DNA of 64,000 bases from an uncultured Acetobacteroides sp. (lineage in GTDB: Bacteria; Bacteroidota; Bacteroidia; Bacteroidales; ZOR0009): the NCBI RefSeq assembly GCF_963678165.1, contig NZ_OY782755.1, forward strand, positions 3,663,996 through 3,727,995, written 5' to 3'. The position numbers were made by a program, and so were the translations under genes. The notes beneath the pieces are model-generated. The model saw nothing but the letters and a program-made list of their open reading frames with translations, searched no databases and had not been told where the DNA came from. Below are positions 37,184 through 45,765 of the stretch, in pieces; the first letter of the stretch is position 1; each line of letters begins with the position of its first letter.

Positions 37184-38116
37184 ATGACAAACAAGAAAAC
37201 ACTACTTCTACTTGTTGGAATATTTCTTATGCCAGTTCTAAAAGCACAAACTCTTTACGTTCCAAATGGAACAAGTGGTATCGGAATATCAACAAATGGG
37301 AATGTAGGGATCGGGACTTCTCTTCCAGCCTATAAGCTAGAGTTAAATGGAACTGGCACAAACGCTGGAATACATCTATTAAAATCAGATGGCGTACCTG
37401 CATCTTGGTATATTCATCCTGGAAGATTAGGGAATGGAGAATTCTCAATTGGTGATGACAATCAATATCGACTGGTTATTGGAAATCAAGGCAATATTGG
37501 TGTTGGAACCACCAATCCATCGGCTAAACTTGAAGTTTATAATATTGCACAATCAGGACATCTCTTACTTTCAACAAATGATAATCCAAGTGCTGATGCA
37601 ACGAGGATAGATATCGATTTTAAGGTTGCAGATAGAGGACATACTGTAGGTCGTATTGCTTCGTACTACGATAATTCCGCAGGTGGTGGATACGGTGGTC
37701 TTAGGTTTTATACGAGATATGCTGGATTCCTTAATGAACGATTTCGAATTTCATCTAATGGCAACATCCTCATCGGCAAAACCACCCAAGCGAACGCCGA
37801 CTATAAACTCGATGTGGCCGGTAAGGTACGAGCCGACGAGATTACGGTAAACACCAGCGGAGCCGACTTCGTTTTTGAGAAAGGTTACAACCTTCGCCCT
37901 CTTACTGAAGTGGAGGCATACGTAAAGGAAAACAAGCACCTACCCGATGTTGCCCCTGCCGCCGAAATGCAAACCAACGGCGTGAGCGTTGGCGAGATGA
38001 ACGCCAAGCTGCTGCAAAAGGTGGAGGAGCTGACGCTATACCTAATAGAAAAAGACAAGAAGATTGAGGATTTGCAAAAACAGATTAATGAGATAAAGTT
38101 TCAACTAAAAAAATAG
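37184..38116 (+). CDS. Fibre-like secreted protein P7 (type B cassette)
   Basis: 310 residues. Signal peptide ends LKAQ. It shares its first 30 mature residues with P6 but diverges after that. VGIGT/VGVGT motifs recur about every 70 residues. Type B cassette at 209-286 and a coiled-coil tail ending in FQLKK. Starts two bases after P6. Confidence 0.75.
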   Translation: MTNKKTLLLLVGIFLMPVLKAQTLYVPNGTSGIGISTNGNVGIGTSLPAYKLELNGTGTNAGIHLLKSDGVPASWYIHPGRLGNGEFSIGDDNQYRLVIGNQGNIGVGTTNPSAKLEVYNIAQSGHLLLSTNDNPSADATRIDIDFKVADRGHTVGRIASYYDNSAGGGYGGLRFYTRYAGFLNERFRISSNGNILIGKTTQANADYKLDVAGKVRADEITVNTSGADFVFEKGYNLRPLTEVEAYVKENKHLPDVAPAAEMQTNGVSVGEMNAKLLQKVEELTLYLIEKDKKIEDLQKQINEIKFQLKK

Positions 38117-38123
38117 CAATACC

Positions 38124-39131
38124 ATGAAAAAAGCATCGCTAATCTTCCTACTTGTACCATTTTTAACTATTCATTCTTATGCTCAAAGCAACACAGCACC
38201 ACTCCCAGATGGTAATACAAAAATTGGAGGACACCTTTGGGCAGGTGCTGGTAATGAGGTATGGACTGACGCGAAAGATCTATACTTCAATTTTAGAGGC
38301 TCTTCTGCTATTACATATTTCTGGAATTTACAAGGTTCAACAGGTCATCCAGTGGTATCTATTTTTAAGGATGACAGGGTTGGAATAGGGACAAGCTCCC
38401 CTTTTGCACAACTAGACATAAATGGGTTACAGGGAACTGTTGATACCCGAACTTTTAGGGTTAAATATTTTCAGAATGACAATCAGTATGTTGGTGGTGC
38501 AGAGTTATCTGGAATTGCACATGTTCGTGGGCGATGGACCGCACTATATACGGCTCAGGGAAACGCTTCTTCTGCTGCCTTTTTTGACGGTAATGTAGGC
38601 ATTGGAACAGAGTCACCAACTTCTAAGTTGGATATTCTACAAAGTTCTAACACAGACTGGGGCGCTCAAATTGTTAACAACGGAGGGCAAGGTAAGGGGC
38701 TTAGAATAAGGTGCGCTTCAGGCGATATAACGCCAATAGCCCAAATGGAAGATAATTATGGGAATGTTAGAATGGTCGTTCAAAGTAAAGGCAACATTGG
38801 CATCGGCACCTCTACCCCTCAAAATCTCCTTGACGTTAATGGCACCATCCGCGCCAAGGAGGTGAAGGTGGAGAGCGGTTGGGCCGACTTCGTATTTAAG
38901 CCAGACTACCAGCTGAAGCCCCTATCGGAGGTGGAGCAGTTTATAACCACCAACGGCCATCTGCCCGAAGTGCCTACCGCCAAGGAGGTGGAGCAAAATG
39001 GCGTTAACCTTGGCGAGATGAACGCTAAGCTGCTGCAAAAGGTGGAGGAGCTAACGCTTTACCTTATTGAGCAGAAAAAGGAGATAGAGCTGCTGAAGCA
39101 AAAGCTGGCCGATAAGAGCTCGAAAGAATAG
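38124..39131 (+). CDS. Fibre-like secreted protein P8 (type A cassette)
   Basis: 335 residues. Signal peptide ends SYAQ. Four VGIGT-type motifs divide the N-terminal 235 residues into segments of about 60-70. Type A cassette at 236-313 (bases 38829-39062), then a short coiled coil. Last gene of the plus-strand run; a hairpin follows at once. Confidence 0.75.
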   Translation: MKKASLIFLLVPFLTIHSYAQSNTAPLPDGNTKIGGHLWAGAGNEVWTDAKDLYFNFRGSSAITYFWNLQGSTGHPVVSIFKDDRVGIGTSSPFAQLDINGLQGTVDTRTFRVKYFQNDNQYVGGAELSGIAHVRGRWTALYTAQGNASSAAFFDGNVGIGTESPTSKLDILQSSNTDWGAQIVNNGGQGKGLRIRCASGDITPIAQMEDNYGNVRMVVQSKGNIGIGTSTPQNLLDVNGTIRAKEVKVESGWADFVFKPDYQLKPLSEVEQFITTNGHLPEVPTAKEVEQNGVNLGEMNAKLLQKVEELTLYLIEQKKEIELLKQKLADKSSKE

Positions 39132-39137
39132 CGATAT

Positions 39138-39172
39138 AGAGGGCTACTGGAACAGCTGGTGGCCCTCTACTC
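39138..39172 (+). terminator. Likely terminator of the secretion/fibre operon
   Basis: AGAGGGC (39138-39144) pairs with GCCCTCT (39162-39168) seven bases after the P8 stop. The T-run is weak. Confidence 0.5.
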
Positions 39173-39326
39173 TTAGGCTCGCGCTTATCATCCTAGCCTT
39201 TTGAAATGAAACGCTTGGTATTTTGTGATTATTAGCTTTAGTCGCGTGGTTGCTGTGTTTTGTTTTTTAATATCTGCTAATTTTACGGCGTTATTTACAA
39301 CAATTAACTCGTTAACTATTTAAGCA

Positions 39327-39797
39327 ATGACCAACAAAGTATCAGCCGAGATTACCGAGGCAATGATGGCCGAGTTTAAGCAGGACATCGAAAAGATTAA
39401 GGCCAAGTACCCTTGGTTTATCAGCCTAACCCCCGAAGAGCGCAGCGCCAGCATCCGCATTGGCGACAAGTCGAACACCTTAGTGTCGAAAGTGCTAGAG
39501 TACAACGAATCTCACCCCGAGTACATGCCCGTTTATGTAGATAAGGTAGAGATGAAGAAGGACTTTAAGCTTTGGGGAGATCTTACCACCATGGGGCGCA
39601 CCAGCGCACTTCTTACCGAATCGATTAACGATACCGCCATTCAGGCTGGCAACGAGGCCATGGAGGCAGCGCTCGCCTACTACAACTCGGTACGCGATGC
39701 CGCCAAACATGGCGCTTCGGAGGCGCAAACCATCTACGACGACCTCAAGGCTCGCTTCCAGGGCCGTACGCCCAAAAAGGAAGCACCTAAGAAGTAG
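39327..39797 (+). CDS. Uncharacterised soluble helical protein
   Basis: 156 residues, no signal peptide, mostly helical and charged. It starts MTNKVSAEITEAMMAEFKQD and has a lysine-rich C-terminus. Segments KYPWFISLTPEERSASIRIG and SHPEYMPVYVDKVEMKKDF look conserved in style, but I do not recognise a family with certainty. It stands alone between the two fibre operons, with hairpins on both sides. It is higher in GC than the variable parts of the fibre genes, suggesting a resident gene of the genome. Confidence 0.7.
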   Translation: MTNKVSAEITEAMMAEFKQDIEKIKAKYPWFISLTPEERSASIRIGDKSNTLVSKVLEYNESHPEYMPVYVDKVEMKKDFKLWGDLTTMGRTSALLTESINDTAIQAGNEAMEAALAYYNSVRDAAKHGASEAQTIYDDLKARFQGRTPKKEAPKK

Positions 39798-39821
39798 CGC
39801 TGCTACCACAAAAAACAAGAC

Positions 39822-39849
39822 AGGAGGCTCCAACATGCCTCCTTTTTCT
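39822..39849 (+). terminator. Rho-independent terminator
   Basis: AGGAGGC (39822-39828) pairs with GCCTCCT (39837-39843), followed by TTTTTCTTT. Confidence 0.8.
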
Positions 39850-39857
39850 TTGCTTCC

Positions 39858-40264
39858 GAAGCTTGAAAAGAGAAATCCTCCGCTTCGGATAAGGAAACCG
39901 GGGGTTGAAATAACAAAACCAGAGCTTACAACTTCGACATTGCAGGTAAAAACAACAAAACCGAGGGTTCAAGCTATAAAGCTGCGGGTTAGAAGTACAA
40001 AAAAGTTCCCCCAACAATAAAACCGTTGTTTGCAGCTACAAAAAAGTAGTTTCGAACAACAAGGCCATTGCTGTAGCAACAAAAAAGTTGTTTCAACCCT
40101 CGACGAGGTTGTACCAGCTTTGCCGTTGCAGCTTGAAACTACTTTTTTGTTGCTGCAAGTTACTTTTTTAATGTATGAAGCTGCACTTTTGTTGCTGGTA
40201 CAACTTGTTTCTTGCTGCATACTACTTTTGTGTCGTTTCAACCCTCGGGAAAGTAGCATTGAGG
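39858..40264 (-). repeat. Dispersed element copy C: 21-bp phased A/T-tract array (inverted)
   Basis: Nineteen consecutive 21-bp units can be laid from 39858 with no slip; examples start at 39900, 39942, 39984, 40026, 40068, 40131, 40152 and 40194. Plus-strand left units carry ACAAAACC or TACAAAAAAG, and right units carry CTACTTTTTT or TTACTTTTTT. Read on the minus strand it begins with GCTACTTTCCCG, like copies A and B, and has the same centre (CAACGGCAAAGCTGGTA). It sits between the convergent fibre operons, 3' of the helical protein gene. Confidence 0.85.
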
Positions 40265-40384
40265 AAGAAATAAGTAGGATACATAGCCAAAGTAGGCGCC
40301 TTGCAGCTGCAAAGATGGGGACGTAAGTGGCGCTTTACCCTACTGAGCAAAAACAGGAAATCGAGCGGCTCATGCTGAACTACC

Positions 40385-40420
40385 AAAAAAAAAGCCATTG
40401 GACACCAATGGCTTTTTTTT
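40385..40420. terminator. Bidirectional terminator between converging units
   Basis: Perfect stem GCCATTGG (40394-40401) with CCAATGGC (40404-40411), flanked by nine A on the left and eight T on the right. It works in both directions and lies seven bases past the last minus-strand fibre gene. Confidence 0.9.
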
Positions 40421-40426
40421 AATCTG

Positions 40427-41530
40427 CTACCTCCGCTTTTTGAGGCGTGCTACCTCCTTATCCAGCCTAATTACATGGAGCGTTAGCTCCTCCACCTTTT
40501 TCAGAAGGGCGGCATTCATCTTCACCAGGTCTACCCCCTGCTCCTGCAGCTCCTTTTCCGAGGGTACGTCAGGTAGATGCCCATTTTCCTTTACGTAGGT
40601 CTCCACCTTGTTGAGTGGCATAGCCGAGTAGGCAGGGTCGAAAACGTAGTCGGGCCACTGGTCGCGCAGCTTTACCACCACCTGCTCGGCAACCATGCTA
40701 CCCGCAACAGCCAGCTTATGCCCCTTGGTGTCGTAGGTGCCAATGCCCACATTCTTGGTGGTGGGGTTTATGGTGATGCCCTCGCGCGATATTACATCGG
40801 TAATGCTCGAACGCCATCCCGTAGGATCAACAGGAGTAAGCTGCGGCAGCGCTAAGTACACCTCGATATTTTGACCAGAAAAGCCCATGGAGAAGACTAA
40901 TCCATCAAGCGAAGTTGTGCTGGAGAATGTTGTTGTTTTATCTATAAAATACCAACCGTCGGCAGCGGCATCTGTTTGTGCTTTGGTTACGCTAAAATTT
41001 CCTTGACATTTATATTGCCCATAGTTATACCCAGCATCGGTACCAAAACCAACCCAATCGGCATTCACTATCTTGATCCAGGCCCTAAACCTATAGGTCT
41101 TAGGGAAAACATTTCGTTCAAATGGAAATGTTACATAGCAGTTATTTGAGTTGCTGTTACCCGTAATCTTTAGTATATGCCCATCTGGACATCCACCCCA
41201 TCCATCAGCTAAGCCACCGCGCGATATTCTGCCTCCCTTATTGTAGACGCCAAACCAGTAGGGAGTACTCGCGGTAGCAGCATCTACGCTTGCAGCGGCA
41301 CCCGCAGGTGCAGTTGGACAATAGGGACCCTCGAATCCCTTAGTAAAAGGATGTACTGCTTCTATGGTAATATTTCCATCGACATTATACCCTGCAGGCT
41401 TGCTGCCATCGAGCAGGTAGATGTAGGAGTTGTTAATCAAATTTGGTCCCATATCCGAATTCTGGGACTTTCCCTTTTCGGCCATGCATAGCAGCAGAAG
41501 CACCGCCATGCCGCTCACAATTCTATTCAT
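40427..41530 (-). CDS. Fibre-like secreted protein M13 (type C cassette, carbohydrate-binding-like N-domain)
   Basis: 367 residues. Signal peptide ends GKSQ. The N-domain (about 30-235) resembles CBM4/9-like jelly rolls in style (NLINNSYIY opening, FRAWIKIVNADWVGFG, and GQNIEVYLALPQLTP near the end). The type C cassette (about 280-359) starts LAVAGSMVAEQVVV and has HLPDVPSEKELQEQGVD. It is a close paralog of the gene at 42647-43795. Last gene of the minus operon. Confidence 0.75.
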   Translation of the reverse strand: MNRIVSGMAVLLLLCMAEKGKSQNSDMGPNLINNSYIYLLDGSKPAGYNVDGNITIEAVHPFTKGFEGPYCPTAPAGAAASVDAATASTPYWFGVYNKGGRISRGGLADGWGGCPDGHILKITGNSNSNNCYVTFPFERNVFPKTYRFRAWIKIVNADWVGFGTDAGYNYGQYKCQGNFSVTKAQTDAAADGWYFIDKTTTFSSTTSLDGLVFSMGFSGQNIEVYLALPQLTPVDPTGWRSSITDVISREGITINPTTKNVGIGTYDTKGHKLAVAGSMVAEQVVVKLRDQWPDYVFDPAYSAMPLNKVETYVKENGHLPDVPSEKELQEQGVDLVKMNAALLKKVEELTLHVIRLDKEVARLKKRR

Positions 41531-41607
41531 ATACAGCTTTATTTAGTAAATATATTCTCAGAGTATGGGCCCTACGGATGCCCTATACGTTAGCGTATGC
41601 CATTGGG

Positions 41608-42456
41608 CTACCTTTTGCCCCTTGGTCGCTTGTTCTTACGCTCCAGCTCGGCAACCCGCTTGTTTAGCTGAATGGTGTACAGCGTCAGCTCCTCCACCTT
41701 CTGCAGCAGCCTGGCGTTCATTTCGCCAATGCTAACACCGTTTGCTTGCATTTCGGAGGCAGGAGCAACATCGGGCAGGTGCTTGTTGGCCTTAACAAAG
41801 GACTCCACCTCGGTAAGCGGGCGGAGGTTGTAGCCGTTCTCAAAAACAAAGTCGGCGCCATTTAAATCAACCTTAATTTCCCGTGCCCTAATGGTTCCTA
41901 TAACATCAAGCTTAAATTTAGGAGAATTAGTTCCTACACCGACATTCCCATTTTGATCAATTAATAACATTAATTTACCACTTCCTGGAATGCCCTTATA
42001 TACAGAAAAGTTTGTTTGGTAATGGGGCGCATAGTTTCCTGTTGAGTATAAGTCTACACCAGCAGAATGAGGGTTGATTGAATAGGTATTACCTTTGTCG
42101 CCAACTGAAAATTTGTAGGTCAAATTCATAAGCCCAACTCCCATATTTCCATTTTGGTCAATCATCAGTTTTAGTTCTCCACTTCCTGGAATCCCCTTAT
42201 ATATCGAAAAATTTGTTTGGTAATGAGGTGCATAATTTCCTGTTGAATATAAATTGACGCCGGCAGAATGAGGGTTGATTGAATAGATATTACCTTTGTC
42301 GCCAACTGAAAATTTGTAACTCAAATTCTGCAATCCTACACCTACATTTCCCTGATTGTAGTAGATATCACCAGGCGTTGTTCCGCTCCAATTTTGTGCA
42401 TCTACTTTCAATATAGAACACAACATTATCATACAAAATAGAAGTTGTCTTTTCAT
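41608..42456 (-). CDS. Fibre-like secreted protein M12 (type B cassette, internal 67-residue duplication)
   Basis: 282 residues. Signal peptide ends VDAQ. Two tandem copies of a 67-residue block (KFSVGDKGN, NPHSAG, NYAPHYQTNF, YKGIPGSG) make up most of the N-terminus, and a third VGVGT begins the link to a type B cassette with a changed start (DVIGTIRAREIKVDLNGAD). Its tail VAELERKNKRPRGKR equals that of the gene at 43874, although the cassettes are different types. Confidence 0.75.
   Translation of the reverse strand: MKRQLLFCMIMLCSILKVDAQNWSGTTPGDIYYNQGNVGVGLQNLSYKFSVGDKGNIYSINPHSAGVNLYSTGNYAPHYQTNFSIYKGIPGSGELKLMIDQNGNMGVGLMNLTYKFSVGDKGNTYSINPHSAGVDLYSTGNYAPHYQTNFSVYKGIPGSGKLMLLIDQNGNVGVGTNSPKFKLDVIGTIRAREIKVDLNGADFVFENGYNLRPLTEVESFVKANKHLPDVAPASEMQANGVSIGEMNARLLQKVEELTLYTIQLNKRVAELERKNKRPRGKR
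41944..42345 (-). repeat. Tandem 201-bp duplication inside gene M12
   Basis: Copies at 41944-42144 and 42145-42345 are offset by exactly 201 bases (67 codons) and differ at scattered positions. The next bases, from 42346, start like a third copy. Confidence 0.85.
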
Positions 42457-42646
42457 TGTTCTTACTTTTTTACGATTAACAATAGAAGTGAATTGTCATT
42501 TTACAATAGTAGATTGTCGAAATTACTTATCCTTTAAAATATAGATTCCTTAAACTATGCTCAAACAGAGGAATGCGAATGAAAAGGGTAGTAACAAAAG
42601 TGATGCCCTATCTTTGTACATCCACCTGAGTTCTTGCTTTTTTCCC

Positions 42647-43795
42647 CTACTTAGGAACAGCCTCAAGCTTTTTAATCCTTTTATTTTGCACCTTCACAAC
42701 CTGTTTTAGTTCTGTTATTGCTTTATTCTGCTCTATTACATGAAGCGTTAGCTCCTCCACCTTTTTCAGAAGGGTGGCATTCATCTTCACCAGGTCTACC
42801 CCCTGCTCCTGCAGCTCCTTTTCCGAGGGTACGTCAGGTAGATGCCCATTTTGCTTTACGTAGGTCTCCACCTTGCTGAGCGGCATAGCCGAGTAGGTGG
42901 GGTCGAAAACGTAGTCGGGCCACTGGTCGCGCAGCTTTACCACCACCTGCTCGGCAACCATGCTACCCGCAACGGCCAGCTTATGCCCCTTGGTGTCGTA
43001 GGTGCCAATGCCCACATTCTTGGTGGTAGGGTTTATGGTGATGCCCTCGCGCGAGATTACATCGGTGATGCTCGAACGCCATCCCGTAGGATCAACAGGG
43101 GTAAGCTGCGGTAGCGCTAGGTAAACCTCTATGTTTTGACCGGAAACGCCCAAAGAGAAGGCAAAGTTATCGAGCGAGGTGGTGCTGCATATTGTAAAGG
43201 TTTTATCAATAAAATACCAGCCGTCCTGTGCGGCATCCGTTACACTTTTGGTAACTGAAAAATTTCCAGTGTTCTTTTGACCATAATAATACCCAGCGTC
43301 ATTCCCAAAACCGACCCAGTCGGCATTTACTATCTTAATCCAAGCCCTAAATCGTACCGTTTGGGAGAAGATATTAGTCTCAAATGGGAATATGACCATA
43401 TTATTTTCATTTTTACTTCCATCCCCTGTTATTTTTAGGATATGCCCATCTGAATACGAATGCCAACCATCAGCTAAGCCCCCACGCCAAATTCGGCTTC
43501 CCTTGTTGTAGACGCCAAACCAATATGGGCTTGCTGCAGTTGCAGCATCTACGCTTGCAGCAGCACCTGCAGGGGCAGTTGGGCAGTAGGGCCCCTCAAA
43601 TCCTTTTGTATAGGGATGTACCGCTTCAATTATTATGCTTCCTTCTGTTCTAAAACCAGTGGGCTTATTCCCATCTAGCATATACATGTAGGAGTTGTTA
43701 ATCAGATTTGGTCCCATATCCGAATTCTGGGACTTTCCCTTTTCGGCCATGCATAGCAGCAGAAGCACCGCCATGCCGCTCACAATTCTATTCAT
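42647..43795 (-). CDS. Fibre-like secreted protein M11 (type C cassette, carbohydrate-binding-like N-domain)
   Basis: 382 residues from the ATG at 43795, matching the start of its paralog at 41530; an upstream in-frame ATG at 43801 is not shared by the paralog. Same layout as M13: jelly-roll-like N-domain, type C cassette (HLPDVPSEKELQEQGVD) and a longer basic coiled coil. Signal peptides and cassettes of the two are nearly identical, while parts of the N-domain differ, for example around the TGDGSKNENN segment. Confidence 0.75.
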   Translation of the reverse strand: MNRIVSGMAVLLLLCMAEKGKSQNSDMGPNLINNSYMYMLDGNKPTGFRTEGSIIIEAVHPYTKGFEGPYCPTAPAGAAASVDAATAASPYWFGVYNKGSRIWRGGLADGWHSYSDGHILKITGDGSKNENNMVIFPFETNIFSQTVRFRAWIKIVNADWVGFGNDAGYYYGQKNTGNFSVTKSVTDAAQDGWYFIDKTFTICSTTSLDNFAFSLGVSGQNIEVYLALPQLTPVDPTGWRSSITDVISREGITINPTTKNVGIGTYDTKGHKLAVAGSMVAEQVVVKLRDQWPDYVFDPTYSAMPLSKVETYVKQNGHLPDVPSEKELQEQGVDLVKMNATLLKKVEELTLHVIEQNKAITELKQVVKVQNKRIKKLEAVPK

Positions 43796-43873
43796 ATACA
43801 TCTTTATTTAGTAAATATATTCTCAGAGTATGGGCTCCTACGGATGCCTGATACGTTAGCGTACGCCATTGGG

Positions 43874-44770
43874 CTACCTTTTGCCCCTTGGTCGCTTGTT
43901 CTTACGCTCCAATTCGGCAACCCGCTTGTTTAGCTGAATGGTGTATAGCGTCAGCTCCTCCACCTTCTGCAGCAGCTTGGCATTCATGGTTGCCAAATCC
44001 ATGCCCTCCTTTTTAAATTCGGCTTCCGAAGGGATTCCGGGGAGGTGCCTGTTCTCCTTGGTGAAGTCCTCCACCTCCTTTAGATCCATAAGCTGGTAGG
44101 AAGGGTCGAACACGTAGTCGGGAATGGTACCCAAATCAGTAACCTTAATCTCCGAGGCCACCACCTTCCCCTTTACCGATAGGGCGGCATCGCTGCCAGC
44201 AGGGTTTGCACCAATACCAATACGCCCGTTTACCCTAAAGTCGCCATCGTAGGTGGTGCCGTTGGTGTTTACGTACGAGTCGACAATCGTTTTGTAGCTA
44301 TGCAGCGGTCCATTCTGCTCCTGGTAAGCTACGCGTCCATCCGTTCCATCGTACACGACTGGTGCTGTGATAGACAAGTTTGAACTCGAATAATGGTAGG
44401 TAATTCCACCTCCCTTCATCCATACAATTAGATATCGACGACCTTGCAATGATGCATCCCTCCATCCTGCAATAAAGTTTGCAAAACTTTGCCTCATAGA
44501 CACATCTACATAATTAGCTCGATGACCATTATTAGACATATGAAATTCGAACCGCGCAATCAAAGCACCCAACCAATTGCTATTTTCATGCACATTACTT
44601 CTCCCTATATTAAGTATGGTCGGTTCATTATTTTCCCAATTATCATCTAGCCATATAACGGGGTAAAACTTATCATAATCGCCACCTACGGTAAATGAGG
44701 CGCTCGGCGTTTGGGCTAATAGGGCAGGTGCAAATAGCAGATGCAACAGCAGTAGCTTAATTACTTTCAT
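43874..44770 (-). CDS. Fibre-like secreted protein M10 (type D cassette, FYPV N-domain)
   Basis: 298 residues. Signal peptide ends LLAQ. The N-domain (about 20-140) has DKFYPVIWLDDNW, ILNIGRSNVHENSNW and MKGGGITYHYSSSN. A segment shared with the next two genes follows (VVYDGTDGRVAYQEQNGPLH), then an IGIG motif and the type D cassette (VVASEIKVTDLG, HLPGIPSEAEFKKEG). The tail VAELERKNKRPRGKR is shared with the gene at 41608. Confidence 0.75.
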   Translation of the reverse strand: MKVIKLLLLHLLFAPALLAQTPSASFTVGGDYDKFYPVIWLDDNWENNEPTILNIGRSNVHENSNWLGALIARFEFHMSNNGHRANYVDVSMRQSFANFIAGWRDASLQGRRYLIVWMKGGGITYHYSSSNLSITAPVVYDGTDGRVAYQEQNGPLHSYKTIVDSYVNTNGTTYDGDFRVNGRIGIGANPAGSDAALSVKGKVVASEIKVTDLGTIPDYVFDPSYQLMDLKEVEDFTKENRHLPGIPSEAEFKKEGMDLATMNAKLLQKVEELTLYTIQLNKRVAELERKNKRPRGKR

Positions 44771-44799
44771 AGGTTGTATTATTTTAATTTAGACTATAG

Positions 44800-45747
44800 C
44801 TACTTTCTTGAGGTTGCCATAGCGGCCTTAAGGCATTCTATATCTTGGTTAATCTTATCGAGTTTCCCCTCTAAAGAGGTTATCTTTTTGTCCTTTTCAA
44901 TTAAGTATAGCGTCAGCTCCTCCACCTTCTGCAGCAGCTTGGCATTCATGGTGGCCAAATCCATTCCCTCCTTTTTAAATTCGGCCTCCGAAGGAATTCC
45001 GGGGAGGTGCCTGTTCTCCTTGGTGAAGTCCTCCACCTCCTTTAGATCCATAAGCTGGTAGGAGGGGTCGAACACGTAGTCGGGAATGGTACCCAAATCC
45101 GTAACCTTAATCTCCGAGGCCACCACCTTCCCCTTTACCGATAGGGCGGCATCGCTGCCAGCAGGGTTTGCGCCAATGCCAATACGCCCGTTTACCCTAA
45201 AGTCGCCATCGTAGGTGGTGCCATTGGTGTTTACGTACGAATCGACAATTGTTTTGTAGCTATGCAGCGGTCCATTCTGCTCCTGGTAGGCTACGCGTCC
45301 ATCCGTTCCATCGTAAACAACCGGAGCAGGGATTGTTGCATTAGGGCTTTGGTAGTGGTAGGTGGTTCCGCCTCCTCGTAGCCAAATAATAATTCCTCCA
45401 GAACCTTGTGTTGTTAAATCCCTCCAACCTGCAACTAAATTCTGTTGTAATGAACCGTTTCTAGTATTTCTAACATCTGCCGAAATATAGTTTGCACCAT
45501 GTCCCCAACTTGTTACATGATACTCAACCCGACACATAAGAGCACCTCTCCAACTACTATTGTCATGAACATTACTTCGTCCAATTTCCAATATAGTAGC
45601 TTTATAATTGCCCCAATTCGCATCCTGCCAAACCACGGGGTAAAACTTATCGAAATCGCCACCTACGGTTAATGAGGTGCTTGGTGTTTGGGCAAATAGC
45701 GCTGGAGTAAGTAGCAGCTGTAGCAGCAGGAGCCTAATTGTTTTCAT
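44800..45747 (-). CDS. Fibre-like secreted protein M9 (type D cassette, FYPV N-domain)
   Basis: 315 residues. Signal peptide ends LFAQ. The N-domain is homologous to those of the two neighbours (DKFYPVVWQDANW, IIIWLRGGGTTYHYQSPN). From the DGTDGRVAYQEQ block to the KVEELTLY end it is almost identical to M10. The tail differs (DKKITSLEGKLDKINQ), showing that tail and cassette have separate histories. Confidence 0.75.
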   Translation of the reverse strand: MKTIRLLLLQLLLTPALFAQTPSTSLTVGGDFDKFYPVVWQDANWGNYKATILEIGRSNVHDNSSWRGALMCRVEYHVTSWGHGANYISADVRNTRNGSLQQNLVAGWRDLTTQGSGGIIIWLRGGGTTYHYQSPNATIPAPVVYDGTDGRVAYQEQNGPLHSYKTIVDSYVNTNGTTYDGDFRVNGRIGIGANPAGSDAALSVKGKVVASEIKVTDLGTIPDYVFDPSYQLMDLKEVEDFTKENRHLPGIPSEAEFKKEGMDLATMNAKLLQKVEELTLYLIEKDKKITSLEGKLDKINQDIECLKAAMATSRK

Positions 45748-45765
45748 AGTATATTTATTTTCAGG

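Noticed and set aside
39697..40326. Frames of about 100 codons through element C
   Set aside because: They translate the 21-bp repeat array and give low-complexity Phe/Leu/Lys-rich peptides.
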